Positions 28,241-37,587 of a stretch of DNA of 64,000 bases are shown piece by piece; the first letter of the stretch is position 1, and every line of letters starts with the position of its first letter. The stretch covers positions 62,001 through 126,000 of the forward strand of contig JAIOPM010000037.1 in NCBI GenBank assembly GCA_021413885.1. The letters run 5' to 3'. Origin of the DNA: Planctomycetota bacterium. GTDB taxonomy: Bacteria; Planctomycetota; UBA1135; GCA-002686595. The notes under the pieces are model-generated. The model saw only the letters and a list, made by a program, of their open reading frames with translations, had not been told where the DNA came from and made no database searches. Made by a program: the position numbers and the translations under genes.

Positions 28241-30124
28241 ATGCTCCTCTCTCTCCTCTTGGCGGCGGCGACGTTCGGCGACGACGCGAGCGAAGCCCCG
28301 ACCCGGGCGCTCGCGCGCGAACTTTCGGGCTTCACGCGCCTCGCCGGCACTTCGGGTTCGCGCGTCGGCGCGGTCTGGGCCGCGCGCGAGTTGGAACGCG
28401 CGGGCTTCACGGTCGAGCTCGACGAGCGCGAGATCGTGCTCAGCTACCCGCGCTCGGTCCGCGTCGCGCTCTTCGACGATGCGAGCGTCCTCGCGCCCGC
28501 GATGCAACGCGGCGACCGCTTCGATCCCAACGCGCGTCCGACCGGCGACGTGCCGCTTTACAACGGTTGGGCGAAGAGCGCGAAGTTGCGCGCCGCGGTG
28601 GTCGACGCGGGCTACGGCTTGCGCGCGGACTTCGAGCGCTTGAAGGCCGCCGGCATCGACGTGACGGGTCGCGTGGTGCTCGCGCGCTACGGCCACGCGT
28701 ACCGCGGCGTGAAACCGGAACTCGCGGCCGAGTACGGCGCAATCGCGGTGCTGCTCTGGACTCCGAGCGACGACGACGGCGCCGGCAAGGGCGAGGTCTG
28801 GCCGTACGGACCGTGGAAGCCCGACCGCGACGCGCAACGCGGCTCGATCCTCTCGATGGCGCGCACGCCGGGCGATCCGTCGACGCCCGGCTTCGCTTCG
28901 GCGCGACCGGGCGCTGGTCAGAAGCGCGTGCTCGGCGCCGAACTCGACGCGTTGTTGCCGACGATCCCGTGCCTGCCGATCGGCGCGCGCGAAGCGGACT
29001 GGTTGCGCGCGCACCTCGCGTTCGACCCCGACGGCAAGACGCCGCTCGGGCCGGGCCCGGCGGAAGTCGCGCTCGAGCTCGACGCGCCGCGCGAGCTGCG
29101 CACGATCGTCAACGTCGTCGCAACGCTCTCAGGGGTTGGCGACGAACTCGTGCTCGCCGGCGCGCACCGCGACGCGTGGGTCCGCGGCATGAACGACGAC
29201 GGCTCGGGCGTCGTGACGTTGATCCGCGCCGCGCAACATCTCGGAGCGCGCGTGAAGAACGGCTGGAAGCCGACAGCAACCGTGCGCATCGCGCTGTGGG
29301 ACGCCGAGGAGTTCGGCTTGATCGGCAGCACCGAGTACGGCGAAGGTCACGCCGAGGAACTCGCGCGCCATGCGCGGCTCTACATCAACACCGACTCCGG
29401 TTGCAGCGGCACGACGTTCGGCGCCGACGGCTCGCCGGGGCTCATCGAGTTGCTGCACCGCGCGCTCGAACGCGTCGACGATCCGAGCGCGCCGACGCCG
29501 CGCAATCTCTGGCAGCAGTGGACCGAGAAGAACCCGACGCCCGAGTTGGGCTTTCCGGGCTCGGGCTCGGACTTCGCGGTATTCCTCCACCATCTTTCGG
29601 TGCCGGTGGTCGACATCGGCTTCGGCGGCGCGAGCGGCGGCCAGTACCACACGCGCTTCGACGACTTCGGACAGGTCGATCGCTTCCTCGATCCGGGTTG
29701 GAAAGGCCATGAACTCGCGGGAACGTTCCTCGCCGAGTTGCTCAGGGCGGCCGCGGACGAACCGGCGCGCATCTTCGATCCGAGCGAAGCGGCGCGAGCC
29801 CTCGCCGGCGCCGCGCGCGGACAGAAGCAGGTCGCGTGGCTCGGGCCGGAACGCGCGGAGCGTTTGGCCGTCGCGTTCGACGGACTCGCCGCGCGTCCGC
29901 AAGCCGACGCGGCGCGGCACTTCTACGCGCGCTTCGCGTTCGAGCCCGGGCTCCCCGGTCGCACGTGGTTCAAGAATCGCCTATGGGCGCCGGGCCTCGA
30001 GACAGGGTACAGCTCCGAGCTCTTCCCGAGCCTGACCGAAGCCGCGCGGCGCGGCGCGAACGACCTCGACCGGGAACTCGACGACTTGATCGGCGTGGCG
30101 CGCGGTCTCACCTCCGAGCGCTGA
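28241..30124 (+). CDS. Secreted M28-family metallopeptidase, glutamate carboxypeptidase II-like
   Basis: Exported zinc peptidase of 627 residues with the domain order of glutamate carboxypeptidase II/transferrin-receptor-like proteins: protease-associated insert (about 60-190), di-zinc M28 domain (about 285-490) and C-terminal helical domain. Zinc and catalytic residues are seen in AGAHRDAWVRGMNDDGSG (His, bridging Asp), WDAEEFGLIGSTEY (catalytic Glu pair), INTDSGCSG (Asp) and YHTRFDDF (His). A short signal peptide (MLLSLLLAAATFG) starts at ATG 28241. It should trim peptides outside the cytoplasm. It is followed 4 bases later by an ABC exporter pair. Confidence 0.87.
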   Translation: MLLSLLLAAATFGDDASEAPTRALARELSGFTRLAGTSGSRVGAVWAARELERAGFTVELDEREIVLSYPRSVRVALFDDASVLAPAMQRGDRFDPNARPTGDVPLYNGWAKSAKLRAAVVDAGYGLRADFERLKAAGIDVTGRVVLARYGHAYRGVKPELAAEYGAIAVLLWTPSDDDGAGKGEVWPYGPWKPDRDAQRGSILSMARTPGDPSTPGFASARPGAGQKRVLGAELDALLPTIPCLPIGAREADWLRAHLAFDPDGKTPLGPGPAEVALELDAPRELRTIVNVVATLSGVGDELVLAGAHRDAWVRGMNDDGSGVVTLIRAAQHLGARVKNGWKPTATVRIALWDAEEFGLIGSTEYGEGHAEELARHARLYINTDSGCSGTTFGADGSPGLIELLHRALERVDDPSAPTPRNLWQQWTEKNPTPELGFPGSGSDFAVFLHHLSVPVVDIGFGGASGGQYHTRFDDFGQVDRFLDPGWKGHELAGTFLAELLRAAADEPARIFDPSEAARALAGAARGQKQVAWLGPERAERLAVAFDGLAARPQADAARHFYARFAFEPGLPGRTWFKNRLWAPGLETGYSSELFPSLTEAARRGANDLDRELDDLIGVARGLTSER

Positions 30125-30128
30125 GCCG

Positions 30129-31871
30129 GTGAAGCACCTCGCGCGTCAGTTCCGGCGCTTCCTGCTCTACAAGCGCACGCTCGCGCTCGGGCTCCTCTGC
30201 ATCCCGATCTCCAGCGCGGCGGATCTGTGGTTGACGATCCTGGTCGGCGACGCGCTCGACGACTTGCGCACCGCGTCGAACGCCGACTTCTTGAAGGGGC
30301 TCTTCTTCCTGATGCTCGGCGTCGCGTTCGTGCGCGGCGTGTTCCGCTTCTACCAACGTTGGTGGATCGTCGGCGTGTCGCGTTACGTCGAGAACGATTT
30401 GAAGCAGGCGTTGTTCGACAAGCTGCTCGCACTGCCGCTCTCGTTCCACCACAAGAATCGCTCAGGCGATCTCGTCAGCCGCATCACGTCCGACGTCGAG
30501 AACATCCGCATGTTCCTCGGGCCGGGCTTGATGTACACGCTCGGCGCGATGTGCATGTTGCCGCTCGCGATCGGCACGATGGTCACGCTCAACGCGCCGC
30601 TCGCGTCGGCGGTCGTCGTGCCGTTGCTCGTGATGGGCTGCGGCATGTGGTTGCTCTCGCCGCGTTTGCAGAAGCACTCGCTCGCGGTGCAGGAGTCGAT
30701 CTCCGACATCAGCCAGCGCGCGCAAGAGACGTTCGCCGGGATCCGCATCGTCAAGGGCTACGCGCGCGAGGAGCAACAGACCGCGAAGTTCGACGCCGCT
30801 TCGCGTGAGACGTACCGGCATCAAGTCGAGCTCGCGAAGGCCCGCGGCTTCTCCAGCGCGATCACCTGGGGCTCGAAGGACTTCACCTACCTGCCGATCC
30901 TGCTGATCGGCGGTTGGTCGATGATCGATCGCGGCTTCGAGGCCGGCGACCTCTTCAAGTTCGTCGACCTGACGTTCAAGGTCTTCTGGCCGATCATCGC
31001 GGTCGGTTGGTTGGCGGGCGTGTTCCCGCGGGCGAAGGTCAGCGCGCAACGCGTCCAGGAGTTGCTCGACGCGCCGCTCGAGATCGACGATCCGGCGGCG
31101 CCGCGCGAACTCGCGAACGTGCGCGGCCACTTCCGACTCACCGATGTCGCGTTCACGTACCCCGGCGCGGCGCGGCCGACGCTCGAGCGCATCACGTTCG
31201 AAGTGCGGCCCGGTGAAGTCGTCGGCATCGTCGGCGCGACCGGCTCGGGCAAGAGCACGTTGCTCAACCTCTTCGCGCGTCTCTACGACGCGGACGGTCG
31301 CCTCGAACTCGACGGCGTGCCGGTGAAGGAACTGCGCCTCGCCACGTTGCGCGGCGCGGTCGGTTACGTCCCACAGGACAGCTTCCTCTTCAGCGCGACG
31401 TGGCGCGAGAACGTCGGCTTCGGCTCTGAACGGCCGCTCGACGACGCGGAGCTCGCGCGCCTCGCCGAACTCGCGTGCATGACCGACGAGGTCGCGCGCT
31501 TCCCGAACGGCTACGACCAGACGATCGGCGAGCGAGGCGTGACGTTGTCGGGCGGCCAGCGTCAGCGCACGTGCATCGCGCGCGCTCTCGCGAAGGATCC
31601 GACGGTGTTGATCCTCGACGACTCGCTCTCCGCGGTCGACACCGAGACCGAGACCGCGCTCGTGCGCCACCTGAAGAGCGCCGGCCGCGGCCGCACGGTG
31701 ATCCTCTCGGCGCACCGCTTGTCGACCGTGCGCCACGCGGATCGCATCGTCGTGCTCGACGGCGGACGCATCCAAGCGATCGGCACGCACGACGAACTCG
31801 TCGCGCGCGACGGTTGGTACTCCTCGACGTGGGCGCGCCAACAGGCGCAAGAGGAGCTCGCCGAACTGTGA
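30129..31871 (+). CDS. ABC exporter half-transporter with degenerate ATP site (MdlA-like)
   Basis: Fused membrane and ATPase half-transporter (580 residues). Six membrane helices span about residues 1-300. The nucleotide domain has Walker A GATGSGKST, a canonical signature TLSGGQRQRTCIARAL and Walker B LILDDSLSAVD, in which the catalytic glutamate is aspartate. That substitution, as in E. coli MdlA and TM287-type subunits, marks one non-hydrolysing site. The GTG start lies 4 bases after the peptidase stop, and its own stop overlaps the next gene (GTGA). It should function as a heterodimer with 31868-33730. Confidence 0.88.
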   Translation: MKHLARQFRRFLLYKRTLALGLLCIPISSAADLWLTILVGDALDDLRTASNADFLKGLFFLMLGVAFVRGVFRFYQRWWIVGVSRYVENDLKQALFDKLLALPLSFHHKNRSGDLVSRITSDVENIRMFLGPGLMYTLGAMCMLPLAIGTMVTLNAPLASAVVVPLLVMGCGMWLLSPRLQKHSLAVQESISDISQRAQETFAGIRIVKGYAREEQQTAKFDAASRETYRHQVELAKARGFSSAITWGSKDFTYLPILLIGGWSMIDRGFEAGDLFKFVDLTFKVFWPIIAVGWLAGVFPRAKVSAQRVQELLDAPLEIDDPAAPRELANVRGHFRLTDVAFTYPGAARPTLERITFEVRPGEVVGIVGATGSGKSTLLNLFARLYDADGRLELDGVPVKELRLATLRGAVGYVPQDSFLFSATWRENVGFGSERPLDDAELARLAELACMTDEVARFPNGYDQTIGERGVTLSGGQRQRTCIARALAKDPTVLILDDSLSAVDTETETALVRHLKSAGRGRTVILSAHRLSTVRHADRIVVLDGGRIQAIGTHDELVARDGWYSSTWARQQAQEELAEL

Positions 31872-33730
31872 CCGCCTGGCGCAAACCGACGGTCGAGCCC
31901 GAGGACCACCTGGACGAGATCCCGGTGCCGAAGTCGTTCGACGGTTCGCTCTTCAAGCGGCTGATCGCCGAAGCACGGCCGCACGCGCGGCTCTTCGTCG
32001 GCGCGTACGCGGTGTTGCTCGGGCTCTTCCTGCTCGAGCTCGCGGGTCCGTGGATCCTGCGCGGTGCGATCGACGGGCCGGTGACGCAAGCGCTCGCACT
32101 GCGCGAGCGCCACGCCGATGCGTTCGAGTCGAAGGGCTTCGTGCGCGAACTCTGGATCTGGGCGAGCCTCTACGTCGGTTGCGCGCTCGCGACGTTGATC
32201 TTCCGCTACCTCGAGGTCGCGCACATCACGCGCACCGGGCAAGCGGTGATCGCCGATCTGCGCGCGCGGCTCTTCCGTCACATCCAGTCGCTCGACCTCG
32301 CGTGGTTCGACAAGCGCCCGACCGGACAACTCGTGACGCGCGTCACCAGCGACGTCGAGAACCTGAGCGAGATGGTGACCACGGGCTTGTGCACGCTCGC
32401 GTTCGACGTGGTCAAGGTCGTGGTCGCGGTCGCGATCCTCTTCTTCCTCCATTGGAAGCTCGCGCTGCTGGTCAGCATCTCGCTGCCGGTGTTGATCGGC
32501 GTCAGCCTCTTCTTCCGCGGCGGCGCGCGCGACGCGCACCGTCTCGTCCGCGCTCGGCTCGCGCGCACCAACGGCTACTTGCAGGAAGTGCTGTCGGGGA
32601 TCCGCGTCGTGCAAGTCTTCCGCCGCGAGGAGCGCGTGTCGGGGCGCTTCGCGTCGCTGCTCGCGCGCTACCTCGAAGCGAACATGCGCACGATCTTCCT
32701 GTTCGCGCTCGCGCTGCCCGCGCTCGACTTCGTCGTCAACGCGATCCAAGGCGCGACCGTGTGGACCGGCGGCATCGAGATCCTGGGGCAACGCATGTCC
32801 TACGGACTCTTCCTGCAGTTCTGGTTCTACGTCAAGCTGCTGACCAACCCGCTCCAGGAACTCGGCGAACGCTACAACGTCCTGCAGTCCGCGTTCGCGT
32901 CGGCGGAGCGCGTCTTCGGCGTGATCGACACCAAGCCGACGTTGCTCCCGAGCGCGCCGAACGTCGCTCGCGCGAACGCGGCGCCGCCGGAACCGTTTCG
33001 CGGCCACGTGCGCTTCGAGAACGTCAGCTTCTCCTACGTCGAAGGCGTCGAGGTCCTCTCCGACGTCACGTTCGAGATCCCGCCCGGCGCGACGGTCGCC
33101 GTCGTCGGCGCGACCGGAGCCGGGAAGTCGACGTTGGTCAACCTGCTGCTGCGTTTCTACGAGCCGACGAGCGGACGGATCACCGTCGACGGCATCGATC
33201 TGCGCGAGTGGGACCTCGGCGTCCTCCGCCGACGATTCGGACTCGTGTTGCAGGAAGACTTCCTCTTCGCGGGCACCGTGCGCGAGAATCTCGTGATGGG
33301 CCGCGACGAGATCGACGACGAAGTGCTCGCCGAGGCGCTCGAAGCGTCGCGCGCCGAGCGCGTCGTCGCGTCGTTGAGCGGCGGCCTCGACTCGCCCGTC
33401 GCCGAACGCGGCGCGACGCTCTCGACCGGCGAACGCCAGTTGCTCGCGATCGCGCGCGCGCTCGCCGGAAGGCCGGAGCTCGTCATCCTCGACGAAGCGA
33501 CCGCCAGCGTCGACTCGACGACCGAAGCGCGCATCGAAGAAGCCCAACAGAGCCTGCTCTCCGAGCGTAGTGCTCTCGTGATCGCCCACCGGCTGTCGAC
33601 CGTGCGCCGCGCCGATCAGATCCTGGTGATGCACCGCGGGCGCATCCGCGAACGCGGTCGCCATCAGGAGCTCCTGCGGCAACGCGGGATCTACGCTCGC
33701 CTCCACACCCTCCAATTCGCCGAAGCCTGA
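31868..33730 (+). CDS. ABC exporter half-transporter (MdlB-like partner)
   Basis: Partner half-transporter (620 residues) with six membrane segments (about 45-330) and an ATPase domain. Walker A is GATGAGKST and Walker B VILDEATASVDS keeps the catalytic glutamate. The signature is TLSTGERQLL, with threonine replacing the second glycine-type position of LSGGQ. In a head-to-tail dimer this altered signature faces the partner's Asp-type Walker B, so both deviations fall in the same degenerate site. GTG 31868 overlaps the previous stop. The substrate is unknown; multidrug, lipid or peptide export are the usual options. Confidence 0.88.
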   Translation: MTAWRKPTVEPEDHLDEIPVPKSFDGSLFKRLIAEARPHARLFVGAYAVLLGLFLLELAGPWILRGAIDGPVTQALALRERHADAFESKGFVRELWIWASLYVGCALATLIFRYLEVAHITRTGQAVIADLRARLFRHIQSLDLAWFDKRPTGQLVTRVTSDVENLSEMVTTGLCTLAFDVVKVVVAVAILFFLHWKLALLVSISLPVLIGVSLFFRGGARDAHRLVRARLARTNGYLQEVLSGIRVVQVFRREERVSGRFASLLARYLEANMRTIFLFALALPALDFVVNAIQGATVWTGGIEILGQRMSYGLFLQFWFYVKLLTNPLQELGERYNVLQSAFASAERVFGVIDTKPTLLPSAPNVARANAAPPEPFRGHVRFENVSFSYVEGVEVLSDVTFEIPPGATVAVVGATGAGKSTLVNLLLRFYEPTSGRITVDGIDLREWDLGVLRRRFGLVLQEDFLFAGTVRENLVMGRDEIDDEVLAEALEASRAERVVASLSGGLDSPVAERGATLSTGERQLLAIARALAGRPELVILDEATASVDSTTEARIEEAQQSLLSERSALVIAHRLSTVRRADQILVMHRGRIRERGRHQELLRQRGIYARLHTLQFAEA

Positions 33731-33734
33731 CGCG

Positions 33735-35636
33735 ATGCCCATGCTCGAAAGCCGTTTCACTCGTTTGCTCGTCGTCTGCGGGGCGTGGTTCGCGTTCGGC
33801 GCTTTCGCTCGCGCCGCGGGCTCCGACGAAATCGCCCTGCGCATCAAGTGGGGCGACCAGACGTCGACCGTGACGCGCGACGAGTTCGCGAACTGGGCGT
33901 TGCTCTGGCGCGGCGAGTACATCGCGCAGGACTTCGCGCGCGCGCGCGGCCTCGCGCAGGTCGCAGAGCAAGCGGGCGTGCGGATCACGCAGGCGGAAGT
34001 CGAAGCCGCCCTCGACGCGGAACTCGCCGAGCGGATCGAGGGCGCGTTCAGCGGCAGCCGCGGCGATTGGCTCGCCGAGCTCGATCAATCCGATCGCACC
34101 GAGGCCGGTTACCGCGCGATGCGCCGTCTGCAGATCCGCGAGGAGCTCTTCGTGCAGCGCATGGTCGGCGACAAACGCAAGGACGATCCGCTCGCGTTGG
34201 AGCGCGCGTTCGAGCTGCGGTACGGGCGCGGCGGGCGCCGGCTCGAGCTCGACGTGATTCGCATCGACGTCGTCGCGCAGATCGCGGAAGGCGTCGACAA
34301 CGTCGAACGGCTGCGTCTCGAGGAACTGGCGCGCCGCGCCGGCTTCGAGCGCGCGAAAGCGCTCGCCGACCAAGCGCACGCGGGCGCCGATTTCGCCGAG
34401 CTCGCGCGCAAGAACTCCGACGACGCGAAGACGCGCGGCGCGGGCGGCCGCGTCGAAGGCTTCTTCGAACCGCGCTTCTGGCCCGACGCCGCGCTCGACG
34501 CGCTCGCCGCGCTCCAGGAAGGCGCGATCTCGGAGCCGATCTTCGCGGTCGGCGATTGGTTCGTCGTGCGCGCGCGCCGCGTCGTCGTCACGCGCATCGA
34601 CGAGGTGCGCGACGAGCTCAAGGCGATCATCGCGCGTACGCGGCCGTCGACCGACGAAGTCGCGGCGTACGCGAGCTCGCTGCAGATCGACGCGGCGGTG
34701 ACGCTAGAGCCCGCGCTGTGGAACACCCGCGAGCGCTCGCCGAACGACATCGTGTTCCGCGTCGGCGGCGCCCCGGTGACGCGCGCGGAGTTCATCGCGT
34801 ACGCGATGCCCTCGCGCGCCGAGAGCATGGAGGCCTCGTTCCTCGAGCAGTGGTGGGTCGCCGAGAAGGCGCGCCGCGCCGGCGTCGTCGTCGACGACGC
34901 GCAGATCCAGTCGCGCGTCGACGCGGACCTCGAGCAACGCATTCGCGACCTGTACCTCGGCAACCGCGAGAAGTGGTTGCAGGAACTCAAGCGCCAAGGC
35001 CGGACCGAGGAGAGCTACCAACGCGAACAACGCGTCAAGGCGCGGATCGATCTGCTCGGCGACCTCACGCTCGCGAAGGAGCGCGTGCCGACCGAAGCCG
35101 ACCTGCGGCGCGCGTGGGAAGCGCGCTACGGCAAGGACGGACGCAAGGTCGAGGTGCGCATGCTCGCGAAGCGCTTCGACCTGCCGGTGTTCCATGAAGA
35201 GGTGCCGCGCGAGCGCTACGACGAACTCGTACGCGCGAAGCGTGCCGAGGTGCGCGAGAAGCTGCTCGCGTTGCGCCGCCGCGCGTTGGCCGGCGAGGAC
35301 TTCGCGAAGCTGGCGGCGGCCGAGAGCGACGACGTCGAGACCAAGGCGACCGGCGGCGCGTTCCCGGGCGGTTGGCGCGACGGGCGTTGGTCGTTCGAAC
35401 TCGCGACCACGGTGCGCGCTCTCTCCGTCGGCCAGATCACCGAACCGCTCGAGACCCCGGAGACGTTCGCGATCTTCCGCCTCGAGAGCGAAGTCGTGAC
35501 GCCGTTCGAGAAGGTGCGCGCGGAGATCGAGAAGGCGCTGCACGCCGATCGGCCGGCTCCCGCGGAACGCGCGAGCTGGATCAACGTCGGCATGCGCGAG
35601 CTGTCGGTGACGGTCGAGCCCGGCCTCTATCGCTGA
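33735..35636 (+). CDS. Periplasmic foldase with two parvulin-type PPIase domains (SurA/PrsA-like)
   Basis: Exported protein of 633 residues with signal peptide (about 1-28). It is built from two similar halves. Each has a helical chaperone-like region (DRTEAGYRAMRRLQIREEL versus GRTEESYQREQRVKARIDL), then an ELRYGRGGRRLELDVIRI / EARYGKDGRKVEVRMLAK linker, then a parvulin domain (HAGADFAELARKNSDD with GGRVEGFF; LAGEDFAKLAAAESDD with GGAFPGG). This suggests outer-membrane protein folding like SurA, but the order of two chaperone-plus-PPIase units differs from SurA. It follows the ABC pair by 4 bases, and its end overlaps the converging gene by 10 bases. Confidence 0.8.
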   Translation: MPMLESRFTRLLVVCGAWFAFGAFARAAGSDEIALRIKWGDQTSTVTRDEFANWALLWRGEYIAQDFARARGLAQVAEQAGVRITQAEVEAALDAELAERIEGAFSGSRGDWLAELDQSDRTEAGYRAMRRLQIREELFVQRMVGDKRKDDPLALERAFELRYGRGGRRLELDVIRIDVVAQIAEGVDNVERLRLEELARRAGFERAKALADQAHAGADFAELARKNSDDAKTRGAGGRVEGFFEPRFWPDAALDALAALQEGAISEPIFAVGDWFVVRARRVVVTRIDEVRDELKAIIARTRPSTDEVAAYASSLQIDAAVTLEPALWNTRERSPNDIVFRVGGAPVTRAEFIAYAMPSRAESMEASFLEQWWVAEKARRAGVVVDDAQIQSRVDADLEQRIRDLYLGNREKWLQELKRQGRTEESYQREQRVKARIDLLGDLTLAKERVPTEADLRRAWEARYGKDGRKVEVRMLAKRFDLPVFHEEVPRERYDELVRAKRAEVREKLLALRRRALAGEDFAKLAAAESDDVETKATGGAFPGGWRDGRWSFELATTVRALSVGQITEPLETPETFAIFRLESEVVTPFEKVRAEIEKALHADRPAPAERASWINVGMRELSVTVEPGLYR

Positions 35637-37555
35637 GCCGCGGCGCGGACCTCGCGCGCGAGCCGCACGAGTTCCTCGTCGTCCGGCGTGCGCGTCGCCA
35701 ACGCCTCGAGCAGCCCCGCGGCCTCGACCAGCCCGGCGCGTCGACGCGTCGCGTCCGCGTCCCCCATCGCGCGATTCGCGAGCGAGACGGCGAGACGCCG
35801 TGCGACGTCGGGATCCTCGGGATCGAAGTCGCGCGCGACGCGGTAGTCGCGCTCGGCGGCGGCGAAGTCGCCTTGGAATTGACGGATCGCGCCGCGCAAC
35901 TTGGTCAGACGGAAGCGCTCTTGGGGATCGGCGCGCGCTTCGACGGCGTCGAGCGACGCGACGATGCGGTCGAGTTCCGTTCGCGCGCGCGCCGCGTCGG
36001 CCGCCGCGGACTTCGGTTCGTCCAGCACGCGCCGCGCGAGGCGCCACTCGATGTCGGCGAGCAGCAACGCCGCGCGCGGCGTGCCGGGATAGCGCACGGC
36101 GAGCGCCTCGCCGAGCGAACGCGCGCGCACCAGATCGCCGCCGTCGGAGATCAGGATCGTCGCGAGGTTGTAGTCGCGCTCGTCGAGGTCGCGCTGACGC
36201 GCGCCCGAGTCGAACGTCGGCACCAGCACGAGCGGCGCGGCGACCAACACGCACGCGAACACGAGGCCGCGTCGCACCGCGTCGCGCGTGAAGACGTGGA
36301 CGAGCCAACCGCCCGCGAAGACCGCGAGCAGCGGCACGAGCACCAGCCGCGCGCGCTCGCTCATCACCGTCAACACGATCGTGCCGAGGTAGAGCGCGAA
36401 CAGCGCGAGCGACGACCACGGGCTCGCGCGTCGCCGCAACCACGCAGCGGCGAGCATTCCTCCGACGCCCAACGTTCCGACGAGTCCGAAACCGAGCAGC
36501 GGCGCGCGCAGCAACGGCACCCACGCCGCATCCCACTCGAGGAAGTGGTTGTCCGGTACTTCGTACGTACCGAGCGCGAGCCTGAACTTGCGCCACAACG
36601 CCCGCAGATGGAACGCGGGCTGCGCGGCCATCGAGCGCAGCGTCTCGCTCGCCCAGAACGAACTCGTCTCGGCCGCGTCGAGCGCACGTCCGCTCCGGCG
36701 CTCCGCCTCGTGGCGCCAATCGGCCGCTTCGTACTTCGGGATGCCGCGCACCCAATCGAATTCCTTCGCGACGCCGTACGGGTTGTCGAGGTTGTTGCCG
36801 CCGTAGAAGTTGGTCCCCGCGCCGCTGGTGGTCAGCACGAAGCGTCCGCCGACGACTTGGTTGCGCCGCGCGACCGGCAGCAGCACGCACGCCGCGCCGA
36901 CGCCGACCAAGAGCGCGCCGACCACACCGCGGCGCCACGCGCGCTCGGTGCAGAACTCGACGACCACCGGCCACGCGACGAAGCACGGGATCAACACGAG
37001 CATGTTGCCGCGCAACAGCGCGCCGAACGCCGCGAGCGCACCGACGCTCCACCACGTCGCGGGTCGCTTCGAGTCGCTCGCGCTCGCGAGCGTCCACGCG
37101 AAGCCGACGAACAACGGCAGGAACACGTTCTCCTTCAACAGCAACACCGGGAACCACACCGCCGCTCGGTGCAACGCGAAGAGCGCCGCGGCGCAGAGTC
37201 CGGCGCCCGGGCCGAAGAGCCTGCGCGCCAAGCCCGCGACCAGCAGCGTCGTCAACGCGCCGAGCACGACCTGCGCGCGACGAGCGCACTCGCGCTGGTG
37301 CGTCGGATCGCCGCCGACCGCGGCGTACAACGCCCCGAGCGCGTACGGATACCCGGGCTCCTGGAAGAAGATGTCGCGGCCGAGCCACTCGCCCGACGCG
37401 ATCTCGCGCGCCCAACGGTCGTAGCTCTGCTCGTCGATCACCGGCCGATCGGCGAGCGGGTGCGAGCGCTCGTACTGCGCCACCACGGTCCAGCGTACGC
37501 CGAACGCCAACGCGACGATCAGGGCCAGCAGCGCGCTCTCGAGCTTCTTCGACAC
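35627..37555 (-). CDS. GT39/PMT-like membrane glycosyltransferase with TPR tail
   Basis: Polytopic membrane protein (642 residues). The first loop carries RPVIDEQSYDRWAREIASGE with acidic residues placed like those of GT-C (GT39, ArnT/PMT) transferases, followed by about ten membrane segments and the GTNFYGGNNLDNPYG loop region. From about residue 480 to the end the sequence is soluble and helical with tetratricopeptide-like units (FAAAERDYRVARDFDPEDPD). It likely transfers a sugar from a lipid donor in the periplasm. Donor and acceptor are unknown. It starts at GTG 37555, 32 bases after a GT2 gene. Confidence 0.7.
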   Translation of the reverse strand: MSKKLESALLALIVALAFGVRWTVVAQYERSHPLADRPVIDEQSYDRWAREIASGEWLGRDIFFQEPGYPYALGALYAAVGGDPTHQRECARRAQVVLGALTTLLVAGLARRLFGPGAGLCAAALFALHRAAVWFPVLLLKENVFLPLFVGFAWTLASASDSKRPATWWSVGALAAFGALLRGNMLVLIPCFVAWPVVVEFCTERAWRRGVVGALLVGVGAACVLLPVARRNQVVGGRFVLTTSGAGTNFYGGNNLDNPYGVAKEFDWVRGIPKYEAADWRHEAERRSGRALDAAETSSFWASETLRSMAAQPAFHLRALWRKFRLALGTYEVPDNHFLEWDAAWVPLLRAPLLGFGLVGTLGVGGMLAAAWLRRRASPWSSLALFALYLGTIVLTVMSERARLVLVPLLAVFAGGWLVHVFTRDAVRRGLVFACVLVAAPLVLVPTFDSGARQRDLDERDYNLATILISDGGDLVRARSLGEALAVRYPGTPRAALLLADIEWRLARRVLDEPKSAAADAARARTELDRIVASLDAVEARADPQERFRLTKLRGAIRQFQGDFAAAERDYRVARDFDPEDPDVARRLAVSLANRAMGDADATRRRAGLVEAAGLLEALATRTPDDEELVRLAREVRAAAQR

Positions 37556-37587
37556 GTGCGAGAGGATGCCGCGTCGCGGCGCCGCGC

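Noticed and set aside
35627-35636. Ten-base overlap of the converging foldase and GT39-like genes as a sign of a misassembly.
   Set aside because: Both stops are clean, both C-termini look natural, and convergent overlaps of this size are ordinary in compact genomes.
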